A stretch of 64,000 nucleotides of DNA from Shewanella electrodiphila (GTDB lineage Bacteria; Pseudomonadota; Gammaproteobacteria; Enterobacterales; Shewanellaceae). This document shows, piece after piece, positions 56,830 to 64,000 of this stretch; position 1 is the stretch's first letter, and each line of letters opens with the position of its first letter. The position numbers and the translations under genes were made by a program. The notes beneath the pieces were generated by a model. The model was not told the DNA's origin. It was given only the letters and a program-made list of their open reading frames with translations, and searched no databases. The DNA is taken from contig NZ_JAKIKU010000008.1 of assembly GCF_023283985.1 (NCBI RefSeq), positions 124,001 through 188,000 of the forward strand. The letters are read 5' to 3'.

Positions 56830-58608
56830 ATGGAGCTAAATACACTCATTGTAGGCATCTATTTTCTATTCTTAATTGCAATAGGCTGGATGTTCCGAAC
56901 ATTTACAAGTAATACAAGTGACTACTTCCGTGGGGGCGGAAGTATGTTGTGGTGGATGGTTGGGGCGACTGCCTTTATGACCCAATTCAGCGCATGGACC
57001 TTTACTGGCGCAGCTGGTAAGGCATACACAGACGGCTTTAGTGTCGCCATTCTTTTCTTAGCCAACGCCTTTGGTTATTTAATGAATTACGTCTACTTCG
57101 CGCCTAAATTCCGTCAACTACGTGTTGTCACGGTAATTGAAGCAATCCGTATGCGCTTTGGTAACGCCAATGAGCAAGTATTTACCTGGACTGGTATGCC
57201 AAACAGCGTAATCACTGCGGGTATCTGGTTAAATGGTCTCGCCATTATTGCATCAGGTATCTTCGGCTTTGACATGACCACAACCATTATTTTGACTGGT
57301 CTTGTTGTATTGGTTATGTCAGTTACCGGTGGTTCATGGGCGGTTATTGCATCTGACTTTATGCAAATGGTTATTATCATGGCTGTAACGATTACCTGTG
57401 CGGTAATGGCTTACGTACACGGCGGTGGTATCACTAACATTATTGAAAACTTCCCAACGGATTCATTTATTGCAGGTGGCGATCTTAACTACTTAAGTAT
57501 CTTCGCAGTATGGGCAGTATTCATTTTCTTAAAGCAGTTCAGTATTACCAACAACATGTTGAACTCTTACCGTTACTTAGCAGCTAAAGATTCAAAGAAT
57601 GCACGTAAAGCCGCATTACTGGCCTGTGTATTAATGAGTATTGGCCCTGTTATTTGGTTCCTACCTAGCTGGTACTTAGCGGGTTCTGGTGTTGATTTAG
57701 CAGCGATTTACCCTGAGGCGGGTAGTAAAGCGGCTGACTTTGCATACCTATACTTCGTACAAGAATATATGCCTGTTGGCATGGTTGGACTATTGATTGC
57801 TGCAATGTTTGCCGCAACCATGTCTTCTATGGATTCAGGTCTGAACCGTAACTCTGGTATTTTCGTTAAGAACTTCTACGAGCCAGTCGTTCGTCCACAT
57901 GCTAGCGAAAAAGAATTGATGTTAGTGTCTAAACTGACTTCAACCTTCTTCGGTATTGCCATTATCTTAGTATCGTTATTTATTAACTCACTTAAAGGGT
58001 TAAGCTTATTCGATACCATGATGTACGTTGGTGCCTTAATTGGCTTCCCAATGACTATTCCAGCATTCTGTGGATTCTTCATTAAGAAGACGCCTGACTG
58101 GGCAGCATGGGGAACCTTAGTGGTCGGTGGCTTTGTTTCTTATATTGTTGGCTTTGTGATTACTGCTGAAATGGTTGAGAACGCTTTAGGTCTAGAACAA
58201 GCGTTAACTGGACGTGAATGGTCTGAAATTACGGTTGCGATTGGTCTGATGGCACACGTGGTCTTCACCGCTGGTTTCTTTGTCGCTTCAACTTTATTCT
58301 ACAAACCTTTGACAGAAGAACGTCAAAAGAATGTTGATAAGTTCTTTGAAAACCTTGCTACACCACTGGTTTCTGAAGGCAACGCTCAAAAGCAACTGGA
58401 TAACAAGCAACGTCGCATGTTAGGGACATTAATCGCTGTAGCAGGTATCTTTGTCATGGCAATGTTCCTTCTACCGAATCCTTTCTGGTCTCGCATGATA
58501 TTTGTATTATGTGGTGTGATTGTCCTCTCGGTTGGTTTACTGCTAGTCAATGCAGTTGATAGCAGCATTGAAGATGCGGCGGCTGCAGAAGAAGCAGAAG
58601 CTAAGTAA
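56830..58608 (+). CDS. Sodium:solute symporter (SSS family), likely alginate-product importer
   Basis: 592 residues from the ATG at 56830 (SD AAAGG). About 14 transmembrane helices. Family features: FTSNTSDYFRGGGSMLWWMVGATAFMTQFSAW near residues 22-55 (shown only in type), GGSWAVIASDFMQM, and MSSMDSGLNRNSGIF in the helix that holds the sodium-site region. Similar symporters in Vibrio alginate loci (ToaA/B) carry oligoalginate monomers; with a lyase and GntR regulators next door the same substrate is likely, though not proven. Terminator follows. Confidence 0.9.
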   Translation: MELNTLIVGIYFLFLIAIGWMFRTFTSNTSDYFRGGGSMLWWMVGATAFMTQFSAWTFTGAAGKAYTDGFSVAILFLANAFGYLMNYVYFAPKFRQLRVVTVIEAIRMRFGNANEQVFTWTGMPNSVITAGIWLNGLAIIASGIFGFDMTTTIILTGLVVLVMSVTGGSWAVIASDFMQMVIIMAVTITCAVMAYVHGGGITNIIENFPTDSFIAGGDLNYLSIFAVWAVFIFLKQFSITNNMLNSYRYLAAKDSKNARKAALLACVLMSIGPVIWFLPSWYLAGSGVDLAAIYPEAGSKAADFAYLYFVQEYMPVGMVGLLIAAMFAATMSSMDSGLNRNSGIFVKNFYEPVVRPHASEKELMLVSKLTSTFFGIAIILVSLFINSLKGLSLFDTMMYVGALIGFPMTIPAFCGFFIKKTPDWAAWGTLVVGGFVSYIVGFVITAEMVENALGLEQALTGREWSEITVAIGLMAHVVFTAGFFVASTLFYKPLTEERQKNVDKFFENLATPLVSEGNAQKQLDNKQRRMLGTLIAVAGIFVMAMFLLPNPFWSRMIFVLCGVIVLSVGLLLVNAVDSSIEDAAAAEEAEAK

Positions 58609-58660
58609 AACCAATAATGGCATTAAGACAATAGACTAATAACCTGTTGTCTATCCCAAC

Positions 58661-58690
58661 AAAAAACGCAGACCTAGGTCTGCGTTTTTT
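58661..58690. terminator. Bidirectional terminator, symporter and GntR gene
   Basis: Perfect palindrome with arms AAAAAACGCAGACCT and its complement, located between the convergent genes and giving T-runs on both strands. Confidence 0.85.
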
Positions 58691-58712
58691 TATGTCCGAT
58701 TAACGAGCTAAC

Positions 58713-59426
58713 TTACTCTTTAATTCGGTGGTTGATTGACTGTAAATGCTCTCGAGATGTTTCGCGAGCTTTGGTTGAATCACCAATCATAATGGCTTCA
58801 TAAATCAACCTATGTTCATTAAAACAGGTGCCACCTTCTTCAGATGAATAAGCAATAAAGTGCTCAAACATGGTGGTGAGAATATTGCCAAAAGGCAGGT
58901 AAAAGTCATTACCCGTAGAGAAGAAAATAATCCGATGGAATTGAATATCAATGTCAATCCATGCTTCGATGTCTAACTCAGGCGCTGAATTCAACTCGCT
59001 CATTTTCTGAAACACTGAAGACAACTCTTTACGCTGCTCGACAGTGGCATTTTGCGCCGCTAATGCACAAGCTTCTGGTTCAATTGCACGGCGAAAGCCT
59101 AAAAATTGGTTACAGAAGTCATTAATGTCAGTCAGCCCTTCCATCCACTCAATTAATTGTGGATCTAAAAAGTTCCAATTAATCTTCTCAACCACTCGTG
59201 TACCGATTTTGGGACGTGACTGTAGCAAGCCTTTTGAAGTCAGTAATTTCACTGCTTCTCTTAACGCTGTTCGACTAATACCAAATTGTTCGCACAATAC
59301 CATTTCACTTGGAATGATACTGCCTTGAGCAAGTTCACCTGAAAGGATCGCACGAGCGATTTCGCGGGCAACGTGTAAATGTAAACTACGTTTAGCCCCT
59401 GAAATTGAATTGAAGCTATTCGCCAT
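58713..59426 (-). CDS. GntR/FadR-family regulator of the alginate locus, copy 1
   Basis: 237 residues from the ATG at 59426 (MANSFNSIS); the longer frame adds a 34-residue leader unlike the family. Winged helix-turn-helix at residues 15-85 (EMVLCEQFGISRTALREAVKLL) and an all-alpha FCD domain (about 95-230) with metal-site residues D-x3-H (DIDIQFH) and two later histidines (EHFIAYS region, NEHRLIYEAI). FCD regulators bind metal and organic acids; in alginate loci they usually sense keto-deoxy-gluconate-type products. Paralogue of the regulator at 60296, in opposite orientation across an 869-base control region. Confidence 0.92.
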   Translation of the reverse strand: MANSFNSISGAKRSLHLHVAREIARAILSGELAQGSIIPSEMVLCEQFGISRTALREAVKLLTSKGLLQSRPKIGTRVVEKINWNFLDPQLIEWMEGLTDINDFCNQFLGFRRAIEPEACALAAQNATVEQRKELSSVFQKMSELNSAPELDIEAWIDIDIQFHRIIFFSTGNDFYLPFGNILTTMFEHFIAYSSEEGGTCFNEHRLIYEAIMIGDSTKARETSREHLQSINHRIKE

Positions 59427-59785
59427 TTGCTTATACAACGCTGTTATTGGGATAATTGCGCCAATATAACATGATAAATATGAGACGAGAATGCTTGAAA
59501 ACTGTACTTTAACACTGATTTTCAACAAGTTTCATGTTGCCTGCCTTTGATAAATCATACAAATAAAATCAAGTTCATTCGGTCTTCAAACCCATATGAC
59601 AATTTAACATGTGAAAAACAATCTATAGAAAAGACAAAATATTTATCTTTTTTATAACTATCATATCGTTACTGAGTTTACTCGATTGTACATATTTTGA
59701 CTCTTACCATGGCAAACTAAGTAAACTTGTTTGAACTGAATAACTTAGAGCTTATTCAGTCTTTAGAAGTACTTACTCTGAATAT

Positions 59786-59796
59786 TTGTACGACAA
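59786..59796. promoter_or_regulatory. Candidate FadR-type operator
   Basis: TTGTACGACAA, a palindrome of the TTGT-N3-ACAA form also seen before the PL7 gene. Located between the two regulators, so probably autoregulation. Confidence 0.45.
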
Positions 59797-59941
59797 TATA
59801 AAGCCAAAACTATCCAACTTAGTCAGCTTTAAACAAGCTAAAGATAATAAATAAAAATTAATCTTTTATTCATATATGTGAGTCTAAACAGCTTTTAACA
59901 CCCATTGGTAACATAAACAGGTTTTATAAAAACACGGTATA

Positions 59942-59957
59942 TTGTAGTATAATACAA
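59942..59957 (+). promoter_or_regulatory. Palindromic operator overlapping a -10 box
   Basis: A 16-bp palindrome TTGTAGTATAATACAA with a single mismatched pair. It includes the -10 hexamer TATAAT (59948-59953) placed 40 bases upstream of a 33-codon frame. No good -35 is visible, which is compatible with an activated or tightly controlled promoter. Confidence 0.5.
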
Positions 59958-59987
59958 CAGGAAATGGTGAGTGTAAGGAGTCTCAGA

Positions 59988-60089
59988 ATGAGTGAAACGC
60001 TTACCTTTATTTGCTTACATGATAAGCAAATAATCTGCGATTCCGACTGTAAACACTCATTCAATTGTAAAGGTATATACATGATTTGA
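59988..60089 (+). CDS. Predicted 33-residue Cys-rich peptide
   Basis: Starts at an ATG with a near-perfect SD (TAAGGAG seven bases upstream) and reads MSETLTFICLHDKQIICDSD then CKHSFNCKGIYMI. Five residues are Cys (positions 9, 17, 21, 27 and none beyond), two His. Single stop TGA. Preceded by the TATAAT-containing palindrome. No family recognised; it may be a real regulatory or metal-binding peptide, a leader, or a chance frame with a good SD. Confidence 0.5.
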   Translation: MSETLTFICLHDKQIICDSDCKHSFNCKGIYMI

Positions 60090-60295
60090 TGCTGATCAAG
60101 TTCTGCGAATACCCCGTTCCATAACAGCCTTTTTAGCCATGAGCCAACAGGCAAATGTCGCTGATACGTAATACCATTTTATAACTATCTATGATGAGCA
60201 TTAAACCCACTGCACTACAACTCATGTGGCTTAGAAGTGTTCTGATCTCATCGATATTTTGAGCCAATTTTCATTTTAAAAAGGATCGCAAGATC

Positions 60296-61006
60296 ATGTT
60301 CATACAAGTAGAAGATTCAAGCAGACGAGTCCATGTGCAAGTTGCTAGACAAATTGCGCGTAAAATTTTGTCAGGCGAGATTGAGCCTTTGCAGAGACTT
60401 CCTTGTGAAATGGATTTATGTGAAATGTTCGGCGTTAGCCGCACAGCATTACGTGAATCAACTAAATTGCTATCGGCCAAAGGCTTGATTGAGTCACGTC
60501 CTAAAGTGGGTACGACGGTAAGGGCGCGCGCAAATTGGCATTTTCTTGACCCACAGTTATTAGACTGGATTCAAGGGCTTGAAAATACTGAAGTGTTCTT
60601 AAGTAAGTTTTTAGGATTACGTAAAGCCATTGAGCCCGAAGCCTGTGCACTGGCAGCCAGCTACGCCACAATTGAACAACGTAAGCAGATGTCGGTATTA
60701 ATGCAAAATATGATTAAAGCTGCTGAAGAGTTTGATTATGAGCAATGGACCATTAACGATCACTTGTTCCACCAAACGATCTACTTATCGACAGATAATC
60801 AGTTTTATATTCCTTTCGGCAATATATTAACCACCATCTTTAAGTTGTTTATCGATCACTCAGCTGAAGGTGGCCGCTTTTGTATTAACGAACACAAAGG
60901 CATTTATGACTCGATTATGTCTGGTGATGCCGACCAAGCACGCAGCTATTGTCAGGAATTATTACGCGATGACAATCAAAGGTTCTCTGAGGTCCCTACT
61001 GCTTAA
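60296..61006 (+). CDS. GntR/FadR-family regulator of the alginate locus, copy 2
   Basis: 236 residues, SD AAGGA. Winged helix-turn-helix near residues 10-75 (CEMFGVSRTALRESTKLLSAKGL, in part) and FCD domain. Side by side with copy 1 it shares LDPQL(I/L)xW, FLGxR(K/R)AIEPEACALAA, FYIPFGNILTT and the metal-site pattern (NDHLFH). The two arose by duplication and now face outward from one control region, so they may compete for or share operators such as those at 59786 and 59942. Confidence 0.92.
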   Translation: MFIQVEDSSRRVHVQVARQIARKILSGEIEPLQRLPCEMDLCEMFGVSRTALRESTKLLSAKGLIESRPKVGTTVRARANWHFLDPQLLDWIQGLENTEVFLSKFLGLRKAIEPEACALAASYATIEQRKQMSVLMQNMIKAAEEFDYEQWTINDHLFHQTIYLSTDNQFYIPFGNILTTIFKLFIDHSAEGGRFCINEHKGIYDSIMSGDADQARSYCQELLRDDNQRFSEVPTA

Positions 61007-61132
61007 TATTTACTAAGGCTTCTGCTTAAAAAATGAGGTTGCTATCAGTTAACTGCAAACTGAAGTACCAAGTACAGAAGCCCTAGTTCAAGGAAGAATG
61101 AATGACAAACTCGATAATAATGAAAGGTGAAC

Positions 61133-62506
61133 ATGCAGTTCATTAATCGCTATATTCATAACCAATATGTTCGCAATAACATTGCCTTAGCTTGGCCTTT
61201 AGCATTAAACGCCCTGTTGATGCAGTCAATGCTGATGATAGACACCCTATTAGTATCACCACTGGGTGAAATCCCGTTGGCAGCAATGGGAATAGCCACC
61301 ACCATTGTGGCGTTTATCATGGGCATTCAAATGGCATTGGCCAATGGATCGCAACTGGTTATGAGCCGTGCAGTAGGTTCTAAAAACGCCCTTGCACTGA
61401 CTAAATCATGCTGGTCTGGCATGAGTATCAATTTCTCTGTCGCATTAGTCTTTTGGTCTGTACTTCTGTTATTTGAAGAATCTATAGTCGCGCTAATTAC
61501 CCAAGATGTCGCCTTACAGGCTGAAGTACTGCGCTACTTAAGTGTTGCCAAGTATGTGGTGCTCTTTAACGCTGTAACCCAAGTTTGTATTGCCCTCTTT
61601 AATAGCTTGGGCAAAACAAAAATCGCGTTTAAAGGCTATTTGATTGAGCTCCCTATTAATGCAGTTTTGTCATACGCTTTCATATACGGCACAGCATTCA
61701 CCCCAGAGCTTGGCGTTGTCGGCGCTGCTGTGGGTAGTTTAGTGGCTATTTTCGTGCGCTTTATTTACCTCGCTCTGTGCGTTTCCACGTTAGATAATAT
61801 CTCGTTAAAGCTTGCATTGAATATTCATGAAGCACTGATCAATGCGCGCAAACATTTTATGGAAATTTTTCCTGTTGCAGCCAATGTCACCATGCTGTCT
61901 ATTGGTGTCAGTGTTTATCAGTTACTTTACTCGCAGCTATCAATTAACGCTTACGTAGCCATCACCTTAGTCTTGCCTTGGATGCGAGCAGGTGGGCAAT
62001 TTATTACAGCCTGGGCCCACTCTTCTGCTATTTCAATCAGCCAAGCCATTGGTTCAAAGAAGCTGCATGATTTAGAAGATAATGTGAATATCAGCATTAA
62101 TCTTGCTGTAGCAATTTCACTGATGACCATGGGCTTTTTCTTCATTTTAAGTTTTTGGATTGCCGATATATACCCTGATATGGCAGACGAAACCTATCAG
62201 GCGTTAGCCATTATTGCGCCAATTTATATTATTTTGCCTCTGGTTCGCGGATACAACACAGTACACGGGCATGTGCTCAGAGCAATGGGGCATACTACTG
62301 CGGTATTTAAGATTAACTTTACGGGTCAGTGGCTCATATCAATCCCTTTATGCGCCCTGCTTATCTTGTACTTTGATGCATCAATATTTTGGGCATTTGC
62401 AATTCAACCTTTTGAAGAAATCATTAAAGCGTTTCCATTTCGATTTTTAGCCAGAAAAGCGGTCAAAGAGTTTAGTCATCACGATGCTGAAAAGCTCAGT
62501 TATTAA
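61133..62506 (+). CDS. MATE-family transporter
   Basis: 457 residues from the ATG at 61133 (AAAGG upstream; GTG two codons earlier is in-frame but lacks a better site). Twelve transmembrane helices in two pseudo-repeats; MATE-style text ALNALLMQSMLMIDTLLVSPLG and AAVGSLVAIFVR. These carriers exchange sodium or protons for drugs or small organic molecules. 126 bases downstream of the GntR gene on the same strand. A link to alginate is only positional. Confidence 0.9.
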   Translation: MQFINRYIHNQYVRNNIALAWPLALNALLMQSMLMIDTLLVSPLGEIPLAAMGIATTIVAFIMGIQMALANGSQLVMSRAVGSKNALALTKSCWSGMSINFSVALVFWSVLLLFEESIVALITQDVALQAEVLRYLSVAKYVVLFNAVTQVCIALFNSLGKTKIAFKGYLIELPINAVLSYAFIYGTAFTPELGVVGAAVGSLVAIFVRFIYLALCVSTLDNISLKLALNIHEALINARKHFMEIFPVAANVTMLSIGVSVYQLLYSQLSINAYVAITLVLPWMRAGGQFITAWAHSSAISISQAIGSKKLHDLEDNVNISINLAVAISLMTMGFFFILSFWIADIYPDMADETYQALAIIAPIYIILPLVRGYNTVHGHVLRAMGHTTAVFKINFTGQWLISIPLCALLILYFDASIFWAFAIQPFEEIIKAFPFRFLARKAVKEFSHHDAEKLSY

Positions 62507-62556
62507 TCTGAATTCTAGGTTTAAGCTTACCTCTGTACGGGACAAACAGATAAAAC

Positions 62557-62588
62557 AAAAGGGCTAACTTCTCAGTTAGCCCCTTTTT
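62557..62588. terminator. Bidirectional terminator, MATE and VOC genes
   Basis: Stem AAAAGGGCTAAC/GTTAGCCC with loop ttctca, A-run on one side and T-run on the other. Sits between convergent genes. Confidence 0.82.
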
Positions 62589-62600
62589 GCAGTATAAGTA

Positions 62601-63086
62601 TTACTCGTAATCAGCTGCGTATGTTTCTTCATACGTGTGCGAGTATAATTCGAATAAGTTTCCAAATGGGTCTTCTAGATAAACCATTTGTGCAGTGTTG
62701 TTATCACTTTCTGGATGGTAACGCATGATGTCCATACGGACTTTACCGCCAAGCGCTTGAGTGCGTTTGATAACACCGTGAAAATCATCAGTTTGCAAAC
62801 AAAAATGGAAAATACCAATGCGTGAGAAGTCTACTTCGTGACGCTCTTGACGCTCTTTCATTTCAAAAAGCTCAAAACCAATGCCATCTGATGTAAGTAA
62901 GTGAGCAATGTTAAAACCTTTAAAGCCTTCACCAAATACCGCGATACACATTCTACCGATAGCCGTTTCACGTTCTTCTTTCACTTTAGTGTTGCCCATG
63001 ACAACCTTCATATCTAAAGCTTTAGTGTAAAACTCAACCGCTTGGTCCATGTCACCGACCATAATACCGACGTGATTCATTTTCAT
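62601..63086 (-). CDS. VOC-superfamily (glyoxalase-like) metalloprotein
   Basis: 161 residues. Two beta-alpha-beta-beta-beta modules. Expected metal ligands: H5 (MNHVGIMVGD), E near FELFEMKER, H in IFHFCLQTDDFHG and E in NLFELYSHTYEE. It may isomerise or dioxygenate a small acid or aldehyde; VOC genes beside PL17 lyases are known to me only by position, so a role on alginate products is inference. SD GAGGT. Divergently spaced from the partial lyase (ends at 63439). Confidence 0.85.
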   Translation of the reverse strand: MKMNHVGIMVGDMDQAVEFYTKALDMKVVMGNTKVKEERETAIGRMCIAVFGEGFKGFNIAHLLTSDGIGFELFEMKERQERHEVDFSRIGIFHFCLQTDDFHGVIKRTQALGGKVRMDIMRYHPESDNNTAQMVYLEDPFGNLFELYSHTYEETYAADYE

Positions 63087-63438
63087 AACTTACCTCAAAT
63101 TCTATTAGTGAAACCATGTTCTGTTCGATGAGGTAATATTAAGCTCAACCATTAATAAATAAAAATTATTAGATTTTATTAAAATGATTATTTTTATTTA
63201 TCAAACTTTCATTTATCACAAGTTACATTTATCACATAGTTTATGGTTCAGTCTTACTAGAGTTATTCATTGCATCGCTTTAACTCAGCACCCTAATGAT
63301 GATCTTAGATACCCTGAAATACGCCCAATAAAAATGGGAAGCAACTGCTTCCCATTTATGATTAAGATAAACTTGCTTAAATAAACTGTTTTTTAAGCTG
63401 TTACTTAAGCTGCTTTAAAGCTATCAAATAATAGCCGT
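63087..63438. other. Spacer between VOC gene and partial lyase
   Basis: 352 bases with no reading frame of merit. It must include the VOC promoter (AT-rich 63140-63200) and the terminator of the lyase. Confidence 0.4.
63331..63357 (-). terminator. Terminator of the partial lyase gene
   Basis: Twelve-base arms AAATGGGAAGCA/TGCTTCCCATTT with a two-base loop, followed by TTTTTATT on the minus strand. About 80 bases past the stop codon. Confidence 0.8.
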
Positions 63439-64000
63439 TTACGCTGGCTCTACATCTGTAGGCTCGACTTGAGCAAATGCCCCAGTCCAAGTGTAGTAGT
63501 GAGAATCAAACTTCACGGTGCGGGTTTCAGCATGCTTGGCTTCTTCTTCGTTTGAAATTGCAAAGTAGTAGTCATTACCTTTAATCGTTTCAATACGAAT
63601 GACGGTACCAATGTCGTCATGGCCCATCACGTTAACTGACTTTACTTCGCCACGCGCATTCAATGATGCTTCAGTTGACTCGTTAAAGTAACCGTGGGTT
63701 TCAAGTACCGAGGCAAACACATGGTTTTTGCCCGATTGACGCATAATTAACGCAGGCTCGCTACGCATATTAAAGTCAGGATCATTGGCACCTGTGCGCG
63801 CAAAAATCACTTCACTGTGCTCAACTGCGCTAGTAACTAAACTGTAGTAGCTGCTGTCATGTAACCAGGTCACTAATGCGCTTGCTTCAACTTTACCTGA
63901 ACCGACATTCCACAAGTGCTCATAACCATTGTCTTTGCCTAATGGACGTAGTTTGCTTTCCACGTCGTAGTCAAAGTCAGTTCTAATGATTTGACCACTA
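63439..64000 (-). CDS. C-terminal part of a PL17/heparinase-II/III-like oligoalginate lyase (5' end off window)
   Basis: The frame is open to the right edge, so 187 C-terminal residues are seen (through SGQIIRTDFDYDVESK...). The visible part is the beta-sandwich, rich in aromatic strands: EHLWNVGSGKVEASALVTWLHD, SEPALIMRQSGKNHVFASVLETHGYF, IGTVIRIETIKGNDYYFAIS. This is the C-terminal sandwich layout of heparinase II/III-family lyases. The alginate neighbours point to PL17, which releases unsaturated uronate monomers from oligoalginate. The ATG-like start at 63963 is internal, not the gene start. Confidence 0.72.
   Translation of the reverse strand, partial: SGQIIRTDFDYDVESKLRPLGKDNGYEHLWNVGSGKVEASALVTWLHDSSYYSLVTSAVEHSEVIFARTGANDPDFNMRSEPALIMRQSGKNHVFASVLETHGYFNESTEASLNARGEVKSVNVMGHDDIGTVIRIETIKGNDYYFAISNEEEAKHAETRTVKFDSHYYTWTGAFAQVEPTDVEPA

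Larger units (their letters stand above)
59427..60295. promoter_or_regulatory. 869-base control region between the two GntR genes
   Basis: Contains the FadR-type site TTGTACGACAA (59786-59796), the palindrome 59942-59957, the 33-codon Cys-rich frame and several TTGTA/TACAA words (59686, 59555-59563). Very AT-rich elsewhere. The minus-strand open frame 59924-60154 overlaps these elements and has no SD, so it is not a gene. Confidence 0.6.

Noticed and set aside
59924..60154. Minus-strand 76-codon open frame
   Set aside because: No SD, overlaps the operator-like palindrome and the opposite strand's better supported small frame.

Overview
The window looks like a chromosomal segment of a marine gammaproteobacterium, most probably Shewanella. 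The evidence is the AT-rich coding style, the close resemblance of the housekeeping proteins (AsnC, RluA, TcdA, AhpC/AhpF, LdhA, Tpm) to gammaproteobacterial versions, a DUF3149 mini-protein, many surface porins and a full alginate-degradation locus. The genus is inferred from remembered families, not from a database search.

Left part (1-20200), mostly household and stress functions. It opens with the N-terminal end of a large P-loop ATPase cut by the window edge. Then come an outer-membrane barrel, a chemoreceptor, a diguanylate cyclase, ahpC-ahpF peroxide defence, a spermidine-synthase-like methyltransferase, a small MscS-like channel, a dienelactone hydrolase, ldhA, two small membrane proteins, rluA, asnC, a 1289-residue secreted subtilase with a sorting-signal-like C-terminus, a Dcu-type C4-dicarboxylate carrier and a second small barrel.

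20250-26690 is a compact LysR-controlled unit. A divergent LysR gene faces a five-gene run: secreted alkylsulfatase-type metallo-beta-lactamase-fold hydrolase, small exported protein, membrane protein, HlyD-like protein and FadL-like channel. It reads as a system that hydrolyses and takes up alkyl sulfates or related amphiphiles.

27000-38200 holds tRNA-Leu(CAA) with a good promoter and terminator, a DUF3149 micro-protein, a SieB-like membrane protein, tcdA, two tandem paralogous porins, tpm, a Cys-rich small protein, a Ser/Thr-kinase-like protein with an unknown C-terminal half and an exported zinc metalloprotease. A 1234-residue hybrid histidine kinase follows (38250-41954).

42390-64000 is an alginate utilisation region. 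A leftward operon encodes a PL6 alginate lyase lipoprotein, a three-module beta-helix lipoprotein and a KdgM-like porin. Opposite it is a PL7 alginate lyase lipoprotein. After an interruption come a PF05426-type (PL5/PL38-like) lyase, a sodium:solute symporter, two divergent paralogous GntR/FadR regulators flanking an 869-bp control region, a MATE transporter, a VOC protein and the C-terminal end of a PL17/heparinase-II/III-like lyase cut by the right edge. Together these would cut alginate at the cell surface, pass oligomers through the porin, finish them in the periplasm or cytoplasm and import the products. The cytosolic enzymes for unsaturated uronate (KdgF, DehR, KdgK, KdgA) are not in view.

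The interruption (51466-54870) is the oddest part. It holds two integron-type gene cassettes with recognisable attC sites and no integrase, followed by about 2.2 kb without convincing genes. That stretch contains two copies of a 570-640 bp hairpin-rich element sharing a 236-bp core that differs at only five positions.
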